Under the pieces are notes generated by a model. That model saw nothing but the letters and a program-made list of their open reading frames with translations, had not been told where the DNA came from and did no database searches. A stretch of DNA of 38,596 nt from Euryarchaeota archaeon UBA103. GTDB taxonomy: Archaea > Thermoplasmatota > Poseidoniia > Poseidoniales > Thalassarchaeaceae. The translations under genes and the position numbers were made by a program. The stretch is from the NCBI GenBank assembly GCA_002506825.1, contig DAYH01000019.1, forward strand, positions 1-38,596. Direction: 5' to 3'. Positions 34,101-38,596 of this stretch are shown in pieces (position 1 is the first letter of the stretch; every line of letters starts with the position of its first letter).

Positions 34101-34220
34101 TTGACCGGATTAATTTTGGCAGTATGCGTGCTCCTCATGACCAGACGAATGCTTGCCAAGAAAGTGGGCACATCAGAGGTTGAAGAAGATCCGGCCTTGG
34201 AAATGTATCAGAGGTTATGA
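28158..34220 (+). CDS. Giant subtilisin-like (S8) surface protease
   Basis: This exported serine endopeptidase of 2020 residues has a signal peptide (residues ~1-20, ALALVLLMILQTVSA) and a propeptide-like region to ~165. The S8 catalytic domain has D190 (VAVADTGVDFAHPDL), H393 (GNHGTLCASAIAAQG), oxyanion Asn N497 (AIGNGGHG) and S579 (GGTSLATPVAAG). The Asp-His spacing is ~203 residues, against ~30 in subtilisin; the insertion contains calcium-loop-like DVDNNSDGLLDD, DLDRDGEFGDE and DTNGDGLWD. Beta-sandwich modules follow, including a PPC-like one near ~1180-1265 and Ig-like ones to ~1960. A membrane helix (~1975-1998, MLGWFSLTGLILAVCVLL) and a short acidic tail end it. It probably digests proteins at the cell surface. 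Confidence 0.92.
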   Translation: MARNQALALVLLMILQTVSATVGDSGNEETPKTNDHPDHHQQDPNLQGLESSPWFDPALLEGGDSVDGKTRVTVITNSLQNLEFWQIENGALEEQAEPGPGESLVQQETSDGKIDHRTFWVDSDLVQKIPGVRGVIAVIDAQRAPEPYSIEPFDKPDFLPATVTTGELHGVTDAWGSGYTGEGLVVAVADTGVDFAHPDLNGTQARVTFHDSPYFGWPLMLDHSSMYNWMVHGEAYPERSSWYADTSIIDVDNNSDGLLDDSGLNITGVNMSISGDYHIGEHPDSTLRSRQGGDVPILVVDDQEYGHYKTVYADLDRDGEFGDEVPMRPGEETSGLDTNGDGLWDVSGGLVYWVSDGALGVPYGDTYAARHGYSDRIAGPGNLTLFMLESGNHGTLCASAIAAQGVVSDGKVLGMAPNATISSIGNHYSGGHSLDAWRFIAEGYDGHVDTPDQPNIGSFSFGYSSVDEAGADAYSLYLDWLTRFYNENTSYAVAIGNGGHGFGTTKSPGASNGVFSVGAFSSRSSGTWGQIAPWSNRGPNALGRMDPDVVAVGWSATGDIPLNSRDDANSAWRSWGGTSLATPVAAGLMALVAEAWMHNLGDYPDSQEFRDLVMSTSDDRGYEPFTQGGGWFNVSKATKTLDGENGTWWATPSHWNSGTFQGQHRDANLNLLRPGEVQTTELEFTNPGESAISLQLSPTSFSPLSHEVRVWNSTGNGTEDGENSSWDGHQSSRPDLLIPLHLRNDSNIQLNPETRQFRARATIDYSHFDNNQDRDSEERVFLEIMKWEDEDQDGIYVLDLDNDSMVDSEDWTEEDELKEVTYWRSDGPNAEVRMGNPFEDSGDGLMLAVWNYNGQLSDEPVRIEIDWTTFGSDSDEWISVPSEIILPPNESSVVPMTITVPVDANPGLHQHGLLISSNDLHPNGAPAQSSNDRHWTLPVVTNVPWVGPFSLNARPLDGNVTNQTLYSEEWISGATRWDWRAESGDWRFLSIEWPEEWATGGTAVIEVDWDDNPYTDIDVMWLSETTHGYSSENSTPYGNSTFFIEERSTNNYAGSGSHNWGTFTGDSREVFAVPVTRGVHQLALHTALHGVNSNDNPLNISVGYIAAEQSGFERVVTDWNEASGVEAVHLVSTVPLPIESVNSFGWSQPINLYNESVSQDTRGDKMTASWWKNITINNSESISIEIDAEGHHSDSDIDLYLFRDSDGDGDFSSGEEIEKSTSGDSSEKVEVSSPEDGLYGIAVHGYDVPGDSINFRISIDEVGGSELRVTNQMPLSDNEISSIWPNGSVALAGESPSAAIQVSLEFDRPDYAGTWQGFVDVELVGGIEIRLPYTYELVELDPEVKFVEPENMSHHNQPTPVLIHAIDRGIGFRLDQVNLSSTDNQTEVPDADSVQAIDTLGNHHNLTTLWNHGNHSSVPENLTFREIWINSTLPEIEKWHDYTITVTDISGLYAQDFLSVSYDVTSPEVSISNIPLITQNPVLTYQIWTEPGATLTHSGTVVELDDQGMAEHSFLLDKAEIGFDESSNSSYYFINGSSVFVISVYDEAGNSVTREFQVIFDPDPPSNSEFLLMNDQDGNHYTTEDARSPVNLTSGTLQVHIPSDTKSWCLSVHSDIGDYFTEECSEGISMPASFNSSVGHPEPHEQGGDQEYYSAVLPLSTIGMPDGDYTILLELTDWANSTASDTWPISIDKSVPSVQWATSPSYNNSLFDHRQEISWSSSEPVTYEFTMDGKQMMQGLGESGMWPFQLSETGIHELCFYAVDETQNRTNSNYFSECRTMELNSTIYDTLVIANWNGGTVSSEEVTAKVQLGPDQTIRWSEERSDGFNLVIPSSVMGDVTFDLREGENKFILEVDSLNETDIYHLSVVRDTIPPAVSIEERTNRTSALSKTRIIQGICEGGANVLVWSDVDSIALICPSSGMFSVEIDIVDTPGEHDVHAISSDYANNEASSMTTVLKQDWPEWAIDDAKNMGPMLGWFSLTGLILAVCVLLMTRRMLAKKVGTSEVEEDPALEMYQRL

Positions 34221-34267
34221 TCCACCCATCCTCTAGTACGACAATCACTCTGTAGTCCAACTAGACA

Positions 34268-34275
34268 AGTATAAT
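34268..34275 (+). promoter_or_regulatory. TATA box of the 3-hydroxyacyl-CoA dehydrogenase gene
   Basis: AGTATAAT is centred ~29 bp before ATG 34300. There is no Shine-Dalgarno sequence, so a leaderless mRNA is likely. Confidence 0.5.
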
Positions 34276-34299
34276 CGTAGACCCCCACTCAGAGTATAC

Positions 34300-35148
34300 A
34301 TGCAGATAGGAAGCTTAGCAGTTCTCGGCGCCGGCCAGATGGGCGCTGGAATCACTCAAGTAGCCGCCTGTGCCGGTTACCCGGTGACAATGATAGATAT
34401 TCAACAGAAATTTGTCGATAGGGGCATAAAAACCATTGAAAAATCCCTATCTAAACTAGTCTCCAAAGGGAGAATGACCCAGGAGGAGTCGGATTCAGCA
34501 ATGGCACTAGTGTCCACCTCCTTGTCGAGGGAGGATGCCGCACATGCCGACCTAGTAATAGAGGCAATACCGGAGGTTCCAGAACTAAAGTTTTCAGCTT
34601 TCAAGGAGCTAGACTCAATCTGTAAAGAATCTGCAATTCTAGCTTCGAACACATCCAGTATCTCGATAAACGAAATCGCAGATTCCACGAACCGGCCAGA
34701 CCGGGTGATAGGCATGCATTTCATGAACCCAGTTCCAGTAATGAAGCTCGTCGAGATAATCAATGGGAGGCAAACAGACCCTGATGTCACCTCGGCCATC
34801 ATGATTGCCTCGGAGAGAATGGGAAAGAAACCTCTCCAGTGTAATGATTCTCCAGGTTTCATTAGCAATAGGATACTGTGCCCAATGCTGAACGAGGCAA
34901 TCCTCGCATTCGAAGAGGGCGTCGCGGAGCCCGAAGCGATCGATGGCATCATGAAACTTGGAATGAACCACCCAATCGGTCCACTAGCACTCACAGATTT
35001 GATAGGATTAGATACTGTACTCCATATAATGAATGTCCTCCATGAGGGGCTAAAAGACGACAAGTACTCCCCAGCTCCACTACTGATTAGCATGGTTTCC
35101 GATGGAAAGCTAGGTAGGAAATCTGGTGAAGGATTCTACAAATACTGA
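34300..35148 (+). CDS. 3-hydroxyacyl-CoA (3-hydroxybutyryl-CoA) dehydrogenase
   Basis: This 282-residue NAD(P) enzyme oxidises (S)-3-hydroxyacyl-CoA to 3-ketoacyl-CoA. The Rossmann motif VLGAGQMGAGITQVAA is at the N-terminus. The catalytic His lies in RVIGMHFMNPVPVMKLVEII, with the assisting Glu in the same segment. CNDSPGFISNRIL and MNHPIGPLALTDLIGLD are the C-terminal dimer and substrate motifs, and the end GRKSGEGFYKY is diagnostic. It is a stand-alone dehydrogenase without a fused enoyl-CoA hydratase. Together with the acyl-CoA dehydrogenase upstream of the protease it could oxidise fatty or branched-chain acyl-CoA. Confidence 0.94.
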   Translation: MQIGSLAVLGAGQMGAGITQVAACAGYPVTMIDIQQKFVDRGIKTIEKSLSKLVSKGRMTQEESDSAMALVSTSLSREDAAHADLVIEAIPEVPELKFSAFKELDSICKESAILASNTSSISINEIADSTNRPDRVIGMHFMNPVPVMKLVEIINGRQTDPDVTSAIMIASERMGKKPLQCNDSPGFISNRILCPMLNEAILAFEEGVAEPEAIDGIMKLGMNHPIGPLALTDLIGLDTVLHIMNVLHEGLKDDKYSPAPLLISMVSDGKLGRKSGEGFYKY

Positions 35149-35186
35149 AAAATCGAATAAATCAACAAAATTAATTTCACCTACGA

Positions 35187-35193
35187 TTTAATA
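35187..35193 (+). promoter_or_regulatory. TATA box of the calcium-repeat surface protein gene
   Basis: TTTAATA is centred ~26 bp before ATG 35216. The spacer between them is C-rich and has no ribosome-binding site, again consistent with a leaderless transcript. Confidence 0.5.
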
Positions 35194-35215
35194 CTCCCTG
35201 CCTCCACGAGCCCCC

Positions 35216-38200
35216 ATGAACGCCACGGAAAAAAAGCCCCGATCTCATTCTAGGCAGGCTTCTTCAGCCTTGATTTGCTCCATTTTACTAATTTCAATAC
35301 TCTCAGGGGCCGCACTGGCAGACAACGATGCAGGCTCAGGTTCGGACGCTGGTAACTCAATGTCCAACGCTACCTATCTATCTTCAAACAACTCCTCAGC
35401 AATCTACTATGGCAACCTTACACAAGGAAATGACACAGACGATTACTATGCAATCAATATGTCATCCGGCACCGGGCTAGCTGTAACCATAAATATACCA
35501 TCAAACAGCGATTTCGATCTCGTGCTCCGAACATCGGGCGGTGCCCAAATTGACGCTAGTACTAACGGGACAGGGCAATCCGACCATGTCACCTCCAACG
35601 GAACAAACGTAGGGGGCACTACCGTTTATATCTGGGTGGACCAGTACATTGGATCCGGGCAATATACGATGCAGGTCTGGATATTCTCAGTTGGCAATGG
35701 GTCTGGCGGGGGAGGTGGAGTCGGAAATGATGCAGGAAGTGGACAGGATGCCGGGGGTTCGATGTCCAACGCGCTTTCTTTGTCCACCTTTCACCAACAT
35801 AACTGGACAAACAACTCGACATCCTTCCAAGGAAACCTCTCGACATCGAATGACGATGATTGGTACTCAATTTACGTGCCATCCGGATATGGAATTTACA
35901 TCGAGATGTTTCACAACACCAATGCAGACTTCGATATGTGGCTCTACGACTCAAATGGAACCCAGATTGATGTCGCATTCACAGGAAACATTCCAGAGAC
36001 CGTAGGAAGTAATGGTACTGATGTGGGGTCATCAACTGTATATTTGGAAATCAAAGACTGGCCGACATCTCCGTCTTACGGATCTTACAATGTTACGCTG
36101 AGCCTATTCTCAATAATTGGCAATCCTGCATATAACCAGAATGACGGTGGCTCGGGTGGTGATGCAGGTGACGATGTCCTCAATGCTACAAACCTCTCAA
36201 TTCCACAGTCGATCAATAGCTCCACATCATTTTCTGGATGGAAATCATCAAGCGATGACAGCAATGACTACTACGTTTTCTCAGTCCCTAATGATCATGG
36301 AGTCGAGATTAATATGAGCTCAACCAATGTCACCGGCTACTTGGTACTTTACTGGGAGTCAAATCTTACACTGATAGACTCGTCACTCAATAACAACGGT
36401 GCCGAATACGTGACTTCCGATGGACCAGAGGTTAGTGGATTGAGTGTCCTGATGAGGGCTATGGCAATATCTGGTGATGGATACTACAACTTTACAGTGA
36501 CAACTTTCTACCTAGATACTGACAATGATGGATGGCAGGACGATACTGAAGTCCAGTGTGGGACAGACCCGCAGGACTACAACTCCACTCCTTCAGATTT
36601 TGACGGCGATGGCATCTGTGATACAATGGACCCAGATGACGACAATGACGGGACTCCAGATTCCGATGATGCATTCCCCCAAGATTCCAGTGAGACAACA
36701 GACACCGATCAAGATGGATTGGGCAACAATGCCGATTATGACGATGACGGGGACGGTTGGAACGATACCTTAGAGGCTAACTGCAATACAGACCCCCTCG
36801 ATTACAACAGCCAGCCCATAGACACAGATAGCGACTCCGTCTGTAATGCTCTGGATGGCGATGACGATGATGACGGCTACTCAGATGAAAATGATGAATT
36901 CCCTCTAGACGATACTGAGTGGATTGACACCGACAACGACGGTCTCGGAGATAATATAGACGAGAATGACGATGCAGACGGATTCTCGGATGCCGATGAG
37001 ATACTTTGCGGCTCAAACCCTCTTTCATACAGCTCAGTGCCCCCTGACTCTGACTCCGATGGGATTTGTGACATCATGGATGATGATGACGATGACGACG
37101 GATATCCAGACAGCATAGATCAATTCCCAAATAATCCTCAGGAGTGGATAGATACCGATTCCGACGGACAGGGCGATAACTCTGACTTCGATGATGACAA
37201 CGATGGCGTAATTGACGAATACGACGCATTTGACACCGATCCCGGCGAGCAGTATGACCTAGATGGGGACGGATTAGGGGATAACGCCGATACAGACGAC
37301 GATGCAGACGGATGGTCAGATTCAGACGAGATTACCTGCCAATCTGATTCACAGGACTCAGCAAGTACTCCCTATGACTGGGACTCCGATCAAGTCTGTG
37401 ATATCATGGATGAGGATGATGATGGCGATGGATACCCAGATACGACTGACTCTTTCCAGTTCGACGCGAACGAGTGGACGGACACAGACTTCGACGGGAT
37501 TGGGAACAACGAGGACACGGATGACGATGGCGACTCATGGGAGGACGCAATTGAGCCCAACTGCGGAGCAGATCCTCTCGACGTCACATCAACCCCAGCA
37601 GACTCAGATTCCGATGGAACATGTGACTATCTGGATCCAGACGACGACAATGATTCGGTAATGGACGCAGATGACGATTTCCCAGAGGATCCAAACGAAT
37701 CGAAAGACACTGACGGTGATGGAACAGGAAACAATGCCGACAATGATGATGATGGCGACGGATGGGCCGACTCCACGGAGTCACTGTGCAACACTTCCCC
37801 CCTGTCGGATCAGTCGGTCCCAGAAGATACTGATATGGATGGAACTTGCGATATGCTTGACATGGACGATGATAACGATGGGGTCCCAGATAGCGGGGAC
37901 GAGTTTCCCAAGGATGCCGAGGAGTGGGAGGACCTCAACAATGACGGCCTAGGCGACAATGGGAATCCACTTTCTCTAACTGATAAGATGAAGCTGAGTC
38001 CAGGGATATCTGCTCTAGCAATATTGGCAATAATGTCCCTCGCTGGGGCTATGATATACTCTACTGCATTCTCTGGAAAGGGCTATCCTCCACTCTCGAG
38101 ACTCATCTCTAGGAGGGAGAACTCAGTACAAGATGCCGAGAACCCCCCTTCTCAGACTGAAAGTACCCCTACTCCAGTACCTCCCGGCTTGGCCGATGTA

Positions 38201-38344
38201 TCAGAAAATGAACAAAACTATGCTAAGTCATGGGAGGATCTACCACCAGGTGGCCAGTATACGGGGACTAATCCAATGAGGTACGAAGGGAACGAATGTG
38301 GAATCTGGGAGCAAAGGGTTGACGAGAGTTGGATAAGGAAGTGA
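35216..38344 (+). CDS. Surface protein with PPC repeats, thrombospondin type-3-like calcium repeats and a membrane anchor
   Basis: The protein has 1042 residues. A twin-basic N-terminus and signal peptide (to ~35) precede three PPC-like beta modules (~36-160, ~170-305, ~312-430), each opening with a variant of NDAGSGSDAG-xS-xNA-xLS. Residues ~434-915 are an Asp-rich array of thrombospondin type-3-like calcium loops (DTDxDGxGDNxDxDDDxDG) with six Cys pairs, all spaced Cx19C. A membrane helix follows (GISALAILAIMSLAGAMIY), then a Pro/Thr linker and a final cytoplasmic module with WEDLPPGGQY and CGIWEQRVDESW. The array should be rigid and calcium-dependent, holding the PPC head away from the cell. 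No enzyme motif is seen, so adhesion or cell-surface architecture is likely (inference). Confidence 0.85.
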   Translation: MNATEKKPRSHSRQASSALICSILLISILSGAALADNDAGSGSDAGNSMSNATYLSSNNSSAIYYGNLTQGNDTDDYYAINMSSGTGLAVTINIPSNSDFDLVLRTSGGAQIDASTNGTGQSDHVTSNGTNVGGTTVYIWVDQYIGSGQYTMQVWIFSVGNGSGGGGGVGNDAGSGQDAGGSMSNALSLSTFHQHNWTNNSTSFQGNLSTSNDDDWYSIYVPSGYGIYIEMFHNTNADFDMWLYDSNGTQIDVAFTGNIPETVGSNGTDVGSSTVYLEIKDWPTSPSYGSYNVTLSLFSIIGNPAYNQNDGGSGGDAGDDVLNATNLSIPQSINSSTSFSGWKSSSDDSNDYYVFSVPNDHGVEINMSSTNVTGYLVLYWESNLTLIDSSLNNNGAEYVTSDGPEVSGLSVLMRAMAISGDGYYNFTVTTFYLDTDNDGWQDDTEVQCGTDPQDYNSTPSDFDGDGICDTMDPDDDNDGTPDSDDAFPQDSSETTDTDQDGLGNNADYDDDGDGWNDTLEANCNTDPLDYNSQPIDTDSDSVCNALDGDDDDDGYSDENDEFPLDDTEWIDTDNDGLGDNIDENDDADGFSDADEILCGSNPLSYSSVPPDSDSDGICDIMDDDDDDDGYPDSIDQFPNNPQEWIDTDSDGQGDNSDFDDDNDGVIDEYDAFDTDPGEQYDLDGDGLGDNADTDDDADGWSDSDEITCQSDSQDSASTPYDWDSDQVCDIMDEDDDGDGYPDTTDSFQFDANEWTDTDFDGIGNNEDTDDDGDSWEDAIEPNCGADPLDVTSTPADSDSDGTCDYLDPDDDNDSVMDADDDFPEDPNESKDTDGDGTGNNADNDDDGDGWADSTESLCNTSPLSDQSVPEDTDMDGTCDMLDMDDDNDGVPDSGDEFPKDAEEWEDLNNDGLGDNGNPLSLTDKMKLSPGISALAILAIMSLAGAMIYSTAFSGKGYPPLSRLISRRENSVQDAENPPSQTESTPTPVPPGLADVSENEQNYAKSWEDLPPGGQYTGTNPMRYEGNECGIWEQRVDESWIRK
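36515..37962 (+). repeat. Asp-rich calcium-loop repeat array
   Basis: About seven protein-level units of ~65-75 residues are present: six with a Cys pair, one short unit (near 37150-37255) lacking it, and a terminal partial unit. At DNA level the units are diverged and rich in gay codons (gat/gac), so the array is old and is not a recent tandem duplication. Confidence 0.85.
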
Positions 38345-38348
38345 GTTA

Positions 38349-38354
38349 TTTTTT
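38349..38354 (+). terminator. T-rich archaeal-type terminator
   Basis: A run of six T starts 5 bp after the stop at 38344 with no preceding hairpin, the form of intrinsic terminator used by archaeal RNA polymerase. Confidence 0.4.
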
Positions 38355-38413
38355 CCAAAATATCGATACATCTCCCATGCCCAATGGAATTAAATGCCCT
38401 GAGGCCACAAACA

Positions 38414-38428
38414 CACCCTTAAAGGGTG
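38414..38428. repeat. Perfect inverted repeat CACCCTT-A-AAGGGTG
   Basis: A 7+1+7 palindrome lies between the calcium-repeat gene and the next exported-protein gene, ~85 bp before ATG 38511. It could be a regulator site or an RNA hairpin. Confidence 0.45.
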
Positions 38429-38510
38429 ATGATTCAATATATTCTCAAAGAGGAGCATCTAACGGTATTGTTATATCACTCATATCTTCTCATTAACGCC
38501 AGTGACGCCC

Positions 38511-38596
38511 ATGCGAAGCGAAGTAGCCCGTTCGATTGCCCTAGTAATGCTAATGATTGTCTCGGTACAAATGCCGATGTTTGATAACGCGGAAGA
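38511..38596 (+). CDS. N-terminus of another exported protein (partial, runs off the window)
   Basis: From ATG 38511 the frame stays open to the end of the window and encodes 28 residues: a short charged start (MRSEVARS) and a hydrophobic stretch (IALVMLMIVSVQMPMF). This is a signal peptide like those of the other surface proteins here. TTATATCA at 38471-38478 may be its TATA box, 33-40 bp upstream. Nothing can be said of the mature protein. Confidence 0.65.
   Translation, partial: MRSEVARSIALVMLMIVSVQMPMFDNAE

Noticed and set aside
36525..37952. Several Met/Thr- and His/Arg-rich frames in other phases of the Asp-rich repeat array
   Set aside because: They are out-of-frame readings of the gat/gac-rich repeat, with the expected biased composition.

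Overview
The window is a gene-dense stretch of an archaeal chromosome. The information-processing genes are archaeal: Cbf5 pseudouridine synthase, RNA polymerase subunit L, archaeal EF-1 beta, TruD/Pus7, a DUF106 membrane protein, an FtsJ-type methyltransferase, a DUF2240 protein, an A-type-looking RNase P RNA, and tRNAs with an encoded CCA end. These are combined with very large secreted or surface proteins: a subtilisin-like protease, a thrombospondin-type-3 repeat protein, a CARDB protein and an ELWxxDGT-repeat lipoprotein. Acyl-CoA oxidation enzymes and bacterial-looking genes (GTP cyclohydrolase II, VKOR with a TlpA-like thioredoxin) are also present. This mixture best fits a marine planktonic euryarchaeon of the Marine Group II/III type (Candidatus Poseidoniales or relatives). 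That placement is inferred from gene content and was not computed.

Layout. 1-2705 (+): the tail of a proline/glutamate-repeat zinc-ribbon protein, then DUF106 - cmk - cbf5. 2880-5255 (-): a membrane-anchored surface protein, divergent from tRNA-His at 5354. 5439-9298 (-): a five-gene run, HEAT-repeat protein - orphan basic protein - DEAD-box helicase - TusA-like - RibA, with overlapping or closely spaced ends. 9396 (+): a DUF2240 protein, convergent with an MMPL/RND exporter (-). 12622-14293 (+): rpoL - truD, convergent with a minus-strand pair of a 55-residue zinc ribbon and EF-1 beta. 14857 (+): a cupin protein. 15344-20616 (-): a coiled-coil ELWxxDGT lipoprotein, RlmE, a sugar-nucleotide epimerase, and a VKOR/TlpA disulfide-forming pair. 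20711-24082 (+): a second, larger RND protein. 24098-24393 (-): RNase P RNA. 24490-28056: rpiA, tRNA-Lys, asnS and acyl-CoA dehydrogenase on plus, tRNA-Gln on minus. 28158-38344 (+): a 2020-residue subtilase, a 3-hydroxyacyl-CoA dehydrogenase, and a 1042-residue PPC plus calcium-repeat surface protein. The window ends in the signal peptide of another exported protein.

How the genes may work together. The right half reads as a protein-scavenging lifestyle: an exported giant protease, with an isovaleryl-CoA-dehydrogenase-like enzyme and a 3-hydroxyacyl-CoA dehydrogenase on either side of it that could burn the resulting branched-chain and fatty acyl groups. The surface proteins contain regularly spaced cysteines, and the VKOR/TlpA pair is the obvious local candidate for oxidising them. 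The left half is mainly housekeeping. Several genes have an AT-rich TATA-like box about 25-32 bp before the ATG and no clear Shine-Dalgarno sequence, which suggests leaderless mRNAs; genes inside operons more often have a GGAGG-type site or overlapping stop/start codons.

The points most worth a second look are the RNase P RNA hidden under spurious reading frames, a zinc-ribbon gene that has lost two of its expected cysteines, the TusA-RibA coupling, an invariant Cx19C disulfide-like spacing in the calcium repeats, dyad symmetric elements in the divergent promoter regions of both RND exporters, and a 200-residue calcium-loop insertion inside the subtilase catalytic domain. No mobile element, CRISPR array or prophage gene was seen.
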